DNA of 54,674 bases from Candidatus Heimdallarchaeota archaeon B3_Heim. GTDB taxonomy: Archaea; Asgardarchaeota; Heimdallarchaeia; Hodarchaeales; Hodarchaeaceae. This document shows, piece by piece, positions 43,826 through 53,439 of this stretch (positions are counted from its first letter, which is position 1; the number at the start of each line of letters is the position of its first letter). Both the position numbers and the translations under genes were made by a program. Location of the stretch: NCBI GenBank assembly GCA_003144275.1, contig NJBF01000007.1, positions 41,994 through 96,667 of the forward strand. Reading direction: 5' to 3'. The notes beneath the pieces are model-generated. The model saw only the letters and a program-made list of their open reading frames with translations, was not told the DNA's origin and did not search any database.

Positions 43826-44794
43826 CTATTCACCCAGAAAAGACACACTGTGATCCGAAAGGACTAAAGAATATGTTATGTCATGTTTTACAAATGAATT
43901 CGGGAGAACTACTGAATTTTGTACTTTTACTCCATCACTTATTGAACAAAAGTCTCCAATTACTGAATTTGTTACTTTATTAGGCGTTGGGTTTTCTACC
44001 TCCTTTCCAATGAGATTACCATTGGAATCTTCTAATTCAACACTTTTTAAAAATTCGAGATTAGTGTTCCATAAATCATAGGCATTACTGATGTGATAAA
44101 CTTGTGATGCAATCTTTCCTCCAACTCTTTTGCCCAGATTAATTAGTTTCATGATTGCGGGAGCTAATTCGTACTCATTTCGAATTGATTTGTCAGTTTC
44201 CTTTAATGCATCAAATATGGCAGGTGTAAAGATATAAAGAGCTGCTGAGCTTAAGTTACTCAATACTTCGGCCCTTGTCTGAGGTTTCTCACGAATATTC
44301 CACACACGTCCATTACTATAATCAACTGTGGAACTTTTACACATCTGTTCATAATTCATCTCCTCTAGTGATAGTGTGATAATATTACTTGCATTTAGAT
44401 GAGTTTTTGATAACTTCTCTAAATAATCTGCTGAAAATAATGAATCACCAGCAAGCACAATGAAATTATCATACTCTACATACTTCTCTATTTGAAGTAC
44501 TGCATGTCCAGTTCCTAAGGGGTCTTTTTGTACAATAAAACAAAATTCTAGATCAGGATAGACCGTGTTAAGTATTTTTTGAATTTGTTGTTCTTCTGGC
44601 TTAATAACAACTGAAATTTGGTTGATTCCAGCCAATAGTAACCTTTTAATGGAATGAATAATCATGGGAATGTTAACAATTGGAAGTAACGGCTTGCTAA
44701 TCAACTGAGAAAAGGGATACATACGAGTCCCCCTTCCTGCAGCCAAAATATAAGCAGGAAGGTTACTTTTGCCCATTCCTGCAAGAAAATTCAT
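43826..44794 (-). CDS. Sugar-nucleotidyltransferase (NTP_transferase family)
   Basis: This cytoplasmic enzyme has about 322 residues and makes NDP-sugars from NTP and sugar 1-phosphate. The N-terminal motif AYILAAGRGTRMYPFSQLISKPLLPI is the conserved GxGTRxxP...PKxLLP nucleotide-binding element. Further motifs are KDPLGTGHAVL (uridylyl/thymidylyl-type) and VLAGDSLF (Asp for metal). A C-terminal short beta-helix-like part is present (GDFCSISDGVKVQNSVVLP), close to GlmU/RmlA-like enzymes. The start is probably ATG 44794; no clear ribosome site. It probably feeds the glycosyltransferase pathway. Confidence 0.88.
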   Translation of the reverse strand: MNFLAGMGKSNLPAYILAAGRGTRMYPFSQLISKPLLPIVNIPMIIHSIKRLLLAGINQISVVIKPEEQQIQKILNTVYPDLEFCFIVQKDPLGTGHAVLQIEKYVEYDNFIVLAGDSLFSADYLEKLSKTHLNASNIITLSLEEMNYEQMCKSSTVDYSNGRVWNIREKPQTRAEVLSNLSSAALYIFTPAIFDALKETDKSIRNEYELAPAIMKLINLGKRVGGKIASQVYHISNAYDLWNTNLEFLKSVELEDSNGNLIGKEVENPTPNKVTNSVIGDFCSISDGVKVQNSVVLPNSFVKHDITYSLVLSDHSVSFLGE

Positions 44795-44889
44795 AATCAA
44801 AAAGATTTAAGGGAATTGATTTAATATACTTACGTGTCTCCTTTTTCCAAAAATTCAATCATTCTCGATTGAAGGAGTCAAGAAAATTA

Positions 44890-45666
44890 ATGGTTCTTCT
44901 CAAAGCGGTCTATTTCATTACTGATGAAGGATTTAACATTTATAGTCAATCCTTTGAGTCAACGGATCGAGACCAAGATATGGTTAGCAGTCTAATATTA
45001 GCATTACAAACATTCGGGAAGGAAGTTATGTCTGAAAATGTTTTACAAACAGTGGGCTTTAGAGGTGCTCAAGATGAAGATAACGAGGGGAAAGATATAG
45101 AAGGAACACGAATGATTCTTGAACAAGGGGATAGAGTAAACGCTATTTGCTTTGGAATTCTGGATAAGGATAATACGGAACGAGACGAATACAAGTTACG
45201 TGGACAACTGCGCGTAATTATAAAAGAAGTCGAAGGGCAATACGCAGAAGAATTAAAAGACCCCATCTTCAGAAAAAACGCTTTCACAGGATTAGAAACG
45301 CTCATCAATACCCGTTTCTTCCGTGACAAAATGTCTCGTATCTACAAGCAGCAATACGCTAGTTTAAATGAATATTTAAAATATCCAAGATCCCTCCTAT
45401 TCGAACTGACGCCAAGAGGAATAAAAACCTACAATTTCTACCGTGACTTTCCAGAAGTTCAACAAAAAATGAAAATTATTGCTGTAGAAGAGTTAGATGG
45501 CCTTATTGATGATATAGAGGAACGGAGTAGTATGATATCCTTTCAAGATTGTATTGAACGCTTTGGAACTGATCGAAGCGGGGAAGTTTTTGAATTGCTG
45601 AAATTGCTGACAAGAAAGGGGGTATTTGACGCGTATAACTTTGAACGAGTGAGTATCACCGCGTAA
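44890..45666 (+). CDS. Longin/roadblock-like domain protein (Asgard type)
   Basis: This protein has about 258 residues. The N-terminal 120 residues begin LKAVYFITDEGFNIYSQSF, then DMVSSLILALQTFGKEV, and have alternating strands with helices as in longin/roadblock folds that bind small GTPases. Asgard genomes hold many such proteins. The C-terminal part (about 130-250) is helical and winged-helix-like. The ATG at 44890 is preceded by GGAG at 12 nt; a TTG at 44869 is an alternative. It is divergent from the nucleotidyltransferase gene. A role as small-GTPase partner is inferred; no GTPase is in the window. Confidence 0.6.
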   Translation: MVLLKAVYFITDEGFNIYSQSFESTDRDQDMVSSLILALQTFGKEVMSENVLQTVGFRGAQDEDNEGKDIEGTRMILEQGDRVNAICFGILDKDNTERDEYKLRGQLRVIIKEVEGQYAEELKDPIFRKNAFTGLETLINTRFFRDKMSRIYKQQYASLNEYLKYPRSLLFELTPRGIKTYNFYRDFPEVQQKMKIIAVEELDGLIDDIEERSSMISFQDCIERFGTDRSGEVFELLKLLTRKGVFDAYNFERVSITA

Positions 45667-45679
45667 GTGATCAAGTATT

Positions 45680-46555
45680 TTATGATCCCCTCATATCCCT
45701 CGATGCCTTTAAGATAAGTGCAGTTGTTTTCTTGCTCTCCTTCTCCATTCCATCAATTACCGAAATCAACTTAGTATCGACAGCTAAATTAATTTCATTC
45801 TTTATAACTTCAGGTAATTGAGCAACGGACTGATTTAATCTCTCTACTACTTGAGAGAATCTTTGAATACTACCATCTTGCACCACAAGTCGCTCGGTGA
45901 CAGAGGTTTTAAGCTCATTGACGGAATTTTCTAGATTTATGTTAATATGATCACGTAGGGAGGCTAATTCAACTTGGATTATCGCACTCACCCTATCTCG
46001 AAGATCAGCCACTGTTGCCAGTTGATCAGTCTGATTTTCGATCAAAGAATTTAGATTACTTTCCATCGTTTTTAAGTCATCAGAGATTGAGACGAAACTA
46101 TTAATGCTCACTTCATACTGATTACTTGTTTTTTCGGTGGAATTATGAACCATAGTGGTTAAACTCTCTGATAATACCTTCATCCGTCCCACAACATCAT
46201 CGACATATCCAGCTTTTATAGTATTAAGATCTTCTTCAATTTTCCTCTCTGTAGATTTGAAATTAGTCTCCAGTTCATTTAATGATGACTCCAGTGTGGC
46301 AAGAACAGGTGGTAGTTGAGCGATAGAGGCGAGAAGTTCTGGATTGAGTCCCTCATAGGACTCCTGCACATGTCGAATAATGGTTCGAGCAGATTCTTGG
46401 AATTTTTCATCAATCGCCAAGGCGACATCAGAAAAATTACGAATGGAGGTTTCAAGTTCTTGTCGGATTTGAGAAACATCCTGACTCTGTTGAAGCATTT
46501 GAAAGATCTTTATATTTACGTCATATATTAGTTTCAGGCTTTCTTCGATTCCCAA
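45680..46555 (-). CDS. Long coiled-coil protein
   Basis: This 291-residue protein is almost entirely helical, with heptads over about residues 10-270 (LESSLNELETNFKSTERKIEEDL, TMESNLNSLIENQ). It has no signal peptide or transmembrane segment. It has the look of a filament or scaffold protein. The TTG start is preceded by an AGTGAG-like site. It is the last gene of the minus-strand series with the FtsZ-like gene, 157 nt after the previous gene, so it may be part of the same unit. Confidence 0.6.
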   Translation of the reverse strand: MGIEESLKLIYDVNIKIFQMLQQSQDVSQIRQELETSIRNFSDVALAIDEKFQESARTIIRHVQESYEGLNPELLASIAQLPPVLATLESSLNELETNFKSTERKIEEDLNTIKAGYVDDVVGRMKVLSESLTTMVHNSTEKTSNQYEVSINSFVSISDDLKTMESNLNSLIENQTDQLATVADLRDRVSAIIQVELASLRDHININLENSVNELKTSVTERLVVQDGSIQRFSQVVERLNQSVAQLPEVIKNEINLAVDTKLISVIDGMEKESKKTTALILKASRDMRGS

Positions 46556-46712
46556 GTTCTCACTTCACTCTTCTATCCCAATATTGTTTAGGAACAGATT
46601 GTGATTAATTTTACTAAAGGTGTATCTACAATAAGTTTTCTATTTATGATTGCACTAAGAAGAAATATAAATCCATATTAGTGTGAGAAATAAGTATAAA
46701 CCGTAGTAGATT

Positions 46713-47720
46713 TCATTTAAGTCGCCGTAGTAATACAATAAACCGATCATTCTGCAAAATAGCATCATTTAATCGATGAATTAACACAATGGTTTCTGAA
46801 TACACGAATTGTCTGAAATCATTTCCTCTAGCAAGCTGAAATTCTTTTTGGATGTCTTTCACAACGGAAAAGGATACATTTGGAATCCTAGATTCTAAAT
46901 CACCTGGTCCTAGATTATATTGCTGGAGGACTGAAGTACTGATGCGTATTGTGTCCTGCAAAGTACGATTCCCATTGAGATAGTCTGATGTATTTGATAT
47001 ATATTTTTTAATGATGTTTTGAATAATTAATTCTTCTGAAGCATCCAATTCTATCTTACTCTGTAATGGGAACATCTTTTTTAAGTTCTGCAATAATCTC
47101 GCTGCAGGTGCTTCTCGTAGAAGCTTAAAAATCAAATCTTTAATTTTTATACATGGAAACTGTATGACTTCATGAGAATTAGGATGTGGAATCTCTTGTG
47201 TTAGAGCATATCTTTGAATTTCTTTACACCCATGGAGATAAAAAGTGGGGAATGCGAGATTGGATAAATTTGCATAAGAATTCATTAGTGCTTCAACGGA
47301 TTCAATTATACCCCATTTATCAATTAGACTTTCATACCTATTGAAACCTTTAATTATTTCTTTATTCTTTTCTACTAGGGTGGAAGTATCATCAAATTGT
47401 TCGGTTTGATCGTTAGTATCAGATACTCCAATAATTTCAGTAAGTTTGAGATCTAATTTTTCTACAAGATCTATAAAAACGGGTTTTGCTTCTTTTAACG
47501 TTAACAAATTTGGCAAAGCTGAATGAACTGTTCTTAGTTCCTTGTACAATCCATCAGGGATATTTTCTCGGTCACTGATATACGAGCTGAGTGTAATAAT
47601 CAAATTCAAACTGGTTAGATTTAAATTGATTAGGAAATCTAATTTGTTCTCTAGCACTTCAAGAGGTCTCTGATTGGAAGAATGACCTTCTGGGGGATGT
47701 TGATCTTCATTAAAATTCAT
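46713..47720 (-). CDS. Helical hypothetical protein downstream of the FtsZ-like gene
   Basis: This is a 335-residue all-helical soluble protein without known family. Helices run over the whole length, with a short acidic, disordered-like stretch at about 120-140. It follows the FtsZ-like gene with a 43-nt gap and must be co-transcribed. A partner or regulator of the GTPase is likely by context. The GAGGT site is about 11 nt before the ATG. Confidence 0.6.
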   Translation of the reverse strand: MNFNEDQHPPEGHSSNQRPLEVLENKLDFLINLNLTSLNLIITLSSYISDRENIPDGLYKELRTVHSALPNLLTLKEAKPVFIDLVEKLDLKLTEIIGVSDTNDQTEQFDDTSTLVEKNKEIIKGFNRYESLIDKWGIIESVEALMNSYANLSNLAFPTFYLHGCKEIQRYALTQEIPHPNSHEVIQFPCIKIKDLIFKLLREAPAARLLQNLKKMFPLQSKIELDASEELIIQNIIKKYISNTSDYLNGNRTLQDTIRISTSVLQQYNLGPGDLESRIPNVSFSVVKDIQKEFQLARGNDFRQFVYSETIVLIHRLNDAILQNDRFIVLLRRLK

Positions 47721-47763
47721 AGTGATAATCTACCTCTTTACCTATCTATTCACATGATTTATA

Positions 47764-49143
47764 TCATTTATTTGCCTGGGTTTGTTCAGGTGTAATATAG
47801 TAACCAAACAATTTTTCGAGATCGCTTACAGCATCCTCTAATTCTTGTTTTGTTGTACCTTTTGAGCGTTTAAACCAGTGTTGTTTCAATTCTGAATCAC
47901 CACTGTGTAAACGTATCAACGATTTTGCTTCTTCTAATATATCATATAATTCTGGTATTCGTGGTAGGCCGAACAACAACAAAAGAGAGGCTCGTGCTTT
48001 CTCATCATCATAAGCACAATAAGTTGGGGAAATACTTGCACCTTTAGCCAAAAAAGGACTAAGAGCTTTTTTCAATAATGGATCAAATTCAACTCGTGCA
48101 ATTTCTTTAGGTCCACTCAATACGGAAAATACTGATGAAGCAGCGGGGTTTGTTCCCATATTAGTTAAACTGCAATGTGCAGCAGTATATTCAACTGCTG
48201 CGGCTAATTGATTCCCTACATCTCCTACTTCAGGGAAAATGGATAAATCATCAAACATCGCTGGAACAACCACACTATCCAATTTGAGTGCGAAATCTCC
48301 GATATCTGTTGTAGGTAAGACCTCTTTACCTAGTTCAGGTACTCCTGGTGAGAGCATTTCTGCAATAGATTCAAGTGCTAGCGGATTTACAAGTTCAACA
48401 AATGCTTCTTCCATCTGAACGGGAAGAGGGGTGTTTGTTTGGCCTAAAACATTTGGTCTGGTCACATTACTATCTAATGCTGTAAGATCCAGGCCTTTCT
48501 CCCGTGTTATTAAATCAGCCGCTTCTCCCCTTTGCATACTTAATACACGACTCAACATAGTATTATTTGAAAGGAGTAGGATTAGATCGGGACCCATGTT
48601 TCCTTCCTCTAATTGTAATCGAAGGAGTTTAGATAAAGCCCATACGCTGTTCACAGCTTCAGATGATTGGTTTACGAAAGGTAAAACTCCGAATACATAG
48701 ATGAAAATTTTTCGCTTCTCTTGCTCTGCAAACCTTTTTCGCAATAAGCGAATTAAGGCAGGAGTGCCTCCACAACCTGTTCCTCCTCCAAAGCTTGTGA
48801 AAATGCAAAAACCACTGATTCCTTCATAGCCTAATGCCTGCAATTGATTTAAAATTATATCTTCAGAGTCAATAACTGATTCATAACCAGCAGAGAATTT
48901 TCCACCCACGCCAATTTCTGCATCAGAATAAAGCAGGGTACGCTTCGATGAAATAGAGTACTTTTTTCTCGCTTTTAATAGATCTCCCCTATCGGTATTC
49001 ATCACTAAATATTCACGAATACGCGTAGGGAGTTCTCCTTTCTCAGATTTCGCCAAATAGCTACCTACCAGGTTGCTCCCGCATTCTCCAATTCCGATTG
49101 CGAATACAGATGCTTCTGATCCTTCTAATTTTACATCAGACAT
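47764..49143 (-). CDS. Unusual FtsZ/tubulin-superfamily GTPase
   Basis: This 459-residue protein has the tubulin/FtsZ fold marks. The N-terminal glycine loop is FAIGIGECGSNLVGSYL (from about residue 14), the tubulin signature SFGGGTGCGGTP is at about 117-128, and the T5/T6 region follows. A possible catalytic T7 loop is TTDIGDF, with Asp280 and Asp283 in the DxxD positions. FtsZ is usually about 350 residues and starts GxGGaG; this one is longer, with GxGeCG and a different C-terminus, so it is neither canonical FtsZ nor CetZ. It should polymerise with GTP at a membrane or cell surface. The ATG has GGTGAT 7 nt upstream. Confidence 0.88.
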   Translation of the reverse strand: MSDVKLEGSEASVFAIGIGECGSNLVGSYLAKSEKGELPTRIREYLVMNTDRGDLLKARKKYSISSKRTLLYSDAEIGVGGKFSAGYESVIDSEDIILNQLQALGYEGISGFCIFTSFGGGTGCGGTPALIRLLRKRFAEQEKRKIFIYVFGVLPFVNQSSEAVNSVWALSKLLRLQLEEGNMGPDLILLLSNNTMLSRVLSMQRGEAADLITREKGLDLTALDSNVTRPNVLGQTNTPLPVQMEEAFVELVNPLALESIAEMLSPGVPELGKEVLPTTDIGDFALKLDSVVVPAMFDDLSIFPEVGDVGNQLAAAVEYTAAHCSLTNMGTNPAASSVFSVLSGPKEIARVEFDPLLKKALSPFLAKGASISPTYCAYDDEKARASLLLLFGLPRIPELYDILEEAKSLIRLHSGDSELKQHWFKRSKGTTKQELEDAVSDLEKLFGYYITPEQTQANK

Positions 49144-49360
49144 ATTTTAATCACCATCATCCTTACTTATAACAATATTATCGTTGTGGTATCAAATTGA
49201 GGAAAATAATGTTGTTTTTTTCAGCAAAGAAACTCATTCAGCTTAGTGTTATTACTAAATTTGATAAATGTTTTGAAACCTTTTCTTTACCCAATTCCAT
49301 CAAGCAGGCATTAAAAATTCAAATATTATGAGAATAAGATCACTGAAAACTATTTCTTCA

Positions 49361-52300
49361 TTATTTGCTAAATATCTTTTCTATCTGTCGAATTGGTAAT
49401 TTTGAAGGTCGTAAAACCCTTGGAATATTCCTATCATGATCAAGGAATTGTGTAAGGTATCTGAATCCACTACTCTTTAATGATTTCCTTTGATCATTGG
49501 TTAAAGAGGAGATATATTCTGTGTATACACCAATCATTACGTATTCTATTGTTTCATTTGATAGATTACCTTTTAATGAATAGATATTAGGTCTGTATTT
49601 TTGCAGTTTTAATTCAAAACCCGACCTATCTTTGATACCCCACTTCGCTTGAACTTTCTCCCATACATACTGGGGATATTCACGATGTCTAAAATCCTTT
49701 ATCCTCTTCTTATTAAACAGAGTTGTAACGAAATCATCAAAATTACCAGAACTCAATAAGTGATCGCGATATCCTAAAGCATTCCACCTATCACTGTTTT
49801 TAACCATATACACCTTTTTGTGCTCTTTGGGTAAAAAAGTGTCAGTTGTCAGATCCACAATTAATCCTCTTGGTGTACCCCTGTTTTTTGGAGTAAGAAC
49901 TTCTATCTGCTCAGTACATTCGAACCAATATCGCTGAAAAGCCAACCGACTACTTAAATTTCCTAGATTTCGTTTTAATTTTGAATACAACTGTGGTTCA
50001 AGAAGTTCAAGCAAGAGATTTCCTTTTGGTGGTAGAATAAATGCCAAATTCGGGATTTCTTGATCATCAGATATTTCTTTCAATATCCTCAATTGACTCC
50101 GATCCCATTTAGGCCCTGATTTCAGTTTTTTATTTATGGAATCAAGAAAATTTTCAAATGAACCTAGTTTTTTCACATCAAATTTTTGATTTTTGCTTGT
50201 GAATCTCTCATTTAAGGCATACAATGAAGGACGGAAGAGATTTGGTTGTAGTACAATTTTATCCTGAACTTGTTTTCTGATTTGTTCCCAAACGTGATTG
50301 GGAAAAGCAGAATTGTCACCAAAATCCCTTTGTGTTGACGTTTTTCTGAAACACAGATTTACAAAATCATCGAATTGCCGTTCCGTCAAAAATTTGTCAC
50401 TGTAGCCGCGAATATTCCATCTATTGCTATTTTTAATTAAAAACATTGTACGATGTTCTCTAGGTAAAAAAGTATCAGAAGTCATATCAATGATAAATCC
50501 TCTTGGACCATTCTTATATCTTCTATCAATTACCTTTGACACTCCTGTACATTCATTCCAAAAATCACGAAATAATGGTTTCTCTTCCAACTGTCTCTGG
50601 ATTAATTCCAATGATGTGGTAGGATCTTTAGCTTGTTTATTCATATTTATGTCAAGAGATCGTATAGAATCAAGATTGATCTTATTTTCCTTATAATTTT
50701 GAATTAAATTTGCCTCTATCCCTGAATTTACGCCTCCAATCTCCGCATTGTTATTTTGAAAATGTACCCTGAAGTTTTCAATGATATTAACAACTAATTC
50801 TGCTGGATTGTCAGCCCATATATTCTGAAGCTGTTTTAGCATATTCTTCTCATCTTCTCTGTAAGATTGAGGAGTCTTGCTAAGATAATCTAATGCTTTT
50901 TCAAAAGCTTCTTCACCAGTATATCCAGCATCATAAGCTAGTCTGAGTGCGCTAAAGAGTTCTCCAAATTTACTAATACCTTCAGTATTATCCCAAATAC
51001 CAATAGTAATGATTCCGACATTGTTTTGTGTCAGATTTGGATGGGATTTCATGTCATACACACTTGTTAAATCCACACCATTAATGAGATGTATAGTAAT
51101 GTTCTCAAAATTGTCTGATTTTCCGAAAAACGATTTAAATTGGTCATATATAACTAGTTCTTTTTTATTTTGGTCAAAACACTTGCCTAAATCCTTGATT
51201 TGAACATTTATTGGTTTATGCGTATGAATCTTCAAATCTGAATAAGCTATATTTGTTGCACCAGAATTAACTCTCTCAAATCCAGATGGGGTGCATTCTG
51301 TGTCACTAGAAAATTTATGCCCGAAGTAATTATTTAATGCATTTAACACATTTTTATTCTCAAAAAAGGCTTCTAGTATTGCATTGATTCCATAAGTGTT
51401 ATTCTCACTCATTAGATGAGCAATACTATCAAAATTTATGTAACGAGTAGCTCTAGCCTCATTCACGCCCCACATTAATCCATCAATTGCCTTAGATTGA
51501 AGAATTTCGTTATCAATGATCCAAGACCGATATATCCTGTTTATGGCATAATTGGTGGTAGTTCCTTTTATCTCATCCATTGCATCTAGAAAGCGTGCAA
51601 ACGCCCTTCCCTTGTTTACTACCCTAATAATGAACTTTTGACCTATATAATTGGGATCTACGATAGTTGGATAAACGCCTGTGGCTTTTTTTTTCATGAA
51701 TTGTAGTAAGTTATTGTATCCCCATTGTTTCATATTTCTCCTCCCAATTCGGTCTAAACCATGATAATACTTCCAAAATATTCCTGTTAAAGCATGTTCG
51801 ATGTTTTCTCTTGTGTACTCGTGTTTCAAAGCAAACAATGCGGGTCTTTTCGTGGTTTTCAGAGCGATATCTTTCTTGAATACCCTCTGGAACTCTCTCC
51901 ACACATTATTCATTTTTTTCTGGTAGGTAAAGTCCTTTACATTTTCAAAATCCGAAAATGATGCTCGCTTTCCAAATAGCGTATCTATAAATTCTCTAAT
52001 ATTCTTGCTATGCAATTCTCGTTTTGTTGGTGCTAGTGTATTCCAAGTATACGTATTTCTAGCAAGGTATATTCTCCGCATACTTGCTGGAAGCTCTTGT
52101 TCTTTTGATAAATCTAATAAAAACAGTTTCCGACCCTGTTCTGTTGGTTTCATCTGGTTTATTCCTTCAAACCATAACCGTTGCCATTCTAATCTAAAAT
52201 TCCCTAATTTCTGATTATCTATAAGTTTATCATACAATCGTCGATCTAGTATCTCCACTGATTTGTTCCCATCTCCCTTGTATACAAAGGCAATATTGGG

Positions 52301-52969
52301 ATAAGAACCATCAGTATTAAGGGTGTTAAGGTAAGTATATGTTTTGGTATCTAACTCACGTCCTGCTTGCAGTTGTGTGTTTAGTTCTTTAATTAACGTA
52401 TTTATATCTTGAATTTCTTTGACTTGTTCTGTTTTTTGCTCTAATCTCTCATCTAATGAAATTTTTACTTTTTCCTCCTTATGAGTGGTGGATTGATCTC
52501 CTGTATCTGTTTCCCTGATTATTGTTTGATCATTGTAATCCTCATGTGTTAATACCAGTTTTCTCATCAATGTATTTTCTTCTTCCTCCTCCTTACTGTC
52601 CTCCTCTCCTTTCTGTCCTGTTTCTCTGTTTAACTCTCTTTCTGTCTCATTCTCCTTTATTTCTAACCCATCTTCAGCTTCTTTTTCCTTTTGTTCACAT
52701 AATTGTTTCTGATTTTGTTCTTTTAGGTTATTAAATGAAATTTCCTCAATTTTATCCTCCTCTACTACTAACTGATCGGGGTAATTTTCTATCGCCGCAA
52801 GTATTTGTGAATCTCCTGTATTTTCATTATTGATTACGATTTGATCATTGTATGGTTCCTCTGCTAGCAATTTTTCCTCTATTTCATTGAGTGTTTCCCT
52901 CCGATCCTCCGTTTGTTCTTCTGAGTGTTCCTCCCTTTGCTTCCACTTCATATTCTCTTCTGATGACAA
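49361..52969 (-). CDS. 1202-residue protein with acidic N-terminus and a novel three-copy module
   Basis: This is a large soluble protein. The first 190 residues are charged (Glu/Lys rich) with two copies of a short motif, DQIVINNENTGDSQ and DQTIIRETDTGDQS. Beyond that, one module of about 150 residues occurs three times, ending roughly at 390, 935 and 1150. Each copy holds LPxxxRxxxLxRNxxxWN (or KNS.RWN), then a DDFVxxxFxKx(6-10)DF motif, then VWExxx...LxxxxxRPxLYALxxxxx. The central 400-800 region has its own alternating helices and no clear motif. The TTG at 52969 has GAGGAG about 8-10 nt upstream. It lies directly upstream of the FtsZ-like gene on the same strand, 217 nt apart. No family is recognised. 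Confidence 0.75.
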   Translation of the reverse strand: MSSEENMKWKQREEHSEEQTEDRRETLNEIEEKLLAEEPYNDQIVINNENTGDSQILAAIENYPDQLVVEEDKIEEISFNNLKEQNQKQLCEQKEKEAEDGLEIKENETERELNRETGQKGEEDSKEEEEENTLMRKLVLTHEDYNDQTIIRETDTGDQSTTHKEEKVKISLDERLEQKTEQVKEIQDINTLIKELNTQLQAGRELDTKTYTYLNTLNTDGSYPNIAFVYKGDGNKSVEILDRRLYDKLIDNQKLGNFRLEWQRLWFEGINQMKPTEQGRKLFLLDLSKEQELPASMRRIYLARNTYTWNTLAPTKRELHSKNIREFIDTLFGKRASFSDFENVKDFTYQKKMNNVWREFQRVFKKDIALKTTKRPALFALKHEYTRENIEHALTGIFWKYYHGLDRIGRRNMKQWGYNNLLQFMKKKATGVYPTIVDPNYIGQKFIIRVVNKGRAFARFLDAMDEIKGTTTNYAINRIYRSWIIDNEILQSKAIDGLMWGVNEARATRYINFDSIAHLMSENNTYGINAILEAFFENKNVLNALNNYFGHKFSSDTECTPSGFERVNSGATNIAYSDLKIHTHKPINVQIKDLGKCFDQNKKELVIYDQFKSFFGKSDNFENITIHLINGVDLTSVYDMKSHPNLTQNNVGIITIGIWDNTEGISKFGELFSALRLAYDAGYTGEEAFEKALDYLSKTPQSYREDEKNMLKQLQNIWADNPAELVVNIIENFRVHFQNNNAEIGGVNSGIEANLIQNYKENKINLDSIRSLDINMNKQAKDPTTSLELIQRQLEEKPLFRDFWNECTGVSKVIDRRYKNGPRGFIIDMTSDTFLPREHRTMFLIKNSNRWNIRGYSDKFLTERQFDDFVNLCFRKTSTQRDFGDNSAFPNHVWEQIRKQVQDKIVLQPNLFRPSLYALNERFTSKNQKFDVKKLGSFENFLDSINKKLKSGPKWDRSQLRILKEISDDQEIPNLAFILPPKGNLLLELLEPQLYSKLKRNLGNLSSRLAFQRYWFECTEQIEVLTPKNRGTPRGLIVDLTTDTFLPKEHKKVYMVKNSDRWNALGYRDHLLSSGNFDDFVTTLFNKKRIKDFRHREYPQYVWEKVQAKWGIKDRSGFELKLQKYRPNIYSLKGNLSNETIEYVMIGVYTEYISSLTNDQRKSLKSSGFRYLTQFLDHDRNIPRVLRPSKLPIRQIEKIFSK

Positions 52970-53088
52970 CTTCTTATCTCTCCTCGATTTCTCCCTCTGG
53001 AAGTGAATATTTATTCTACTATGGATTGTTTCTTTACCTTAAATACTCACAAAAAAAGTTGTGTATTTTTGACTCTTAAAGAATACGG

Positions 53089-53096
53089 TTTTATAC
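53089..53096 (+). promoter_or_regulatory. Possible TATA box for the frameshifted small gene
   Basis: TTTTATAC lies 23 nt (centre to ATG) before the ATG at 53115, consistent with a leaderless archaeal transcript. It is a short AT-rich match. Confidence 0.3.
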
Positions 53097-53114
53097 AGGC
53101 AATTCTATTGAACA

Positions 53115-53439
53115 ATGGACTTAGTATTAAATTTCACGACTAAGGACTGGAACAGTGGTGATATAATTTTTCATATATCAATAGATCTTCGACAGGAGAA
53201 CAAAAAATATAATTACTCTAGGGGATTCAATAGATCCTGTTTTGATTTCTAAGAATTTTCACTTCTTTAATATAAAAGGAGGAATTAGCTTCTATAATAC
53301 AAATGATCCTGAGCAACTGAATGATCTAAGATTGCATTATTTTCATGGGGGAATGGCGAGAGGGCAAAAATTTCGCTTTCTGTCTCTTCCATTGTCATTT
53401 CTGATCCACCTATTATTTTAACACCATGCCAGATTTAAT
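53115..53439 (+). pseudogene. Frameshifted small gene on the plus strand, probably one coding sequence of about 107 residues
   Basis: From ATG 53115 the frame reads MDLVLNFTTKDWNSGDIIFHISIDLRQENK. It then hits A6 (53202-53207), after which the frame one base later is open to TAA at 53437-53439 and reads NIITLGDSIDPVLISK and later FSWGNGERAKISLSV. Deleting one A joins both parts into a coherent beta-rich protein of about 107 residues, faintly galectin-like in pattern. The break could be a mutation or an assembly/sequencing error. It is antisense to, and overlaps by 27 nt, the 3' end of the helical gene that starts beyond the right window edge. No ATG lies in the second part. Confidence 0.45.
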
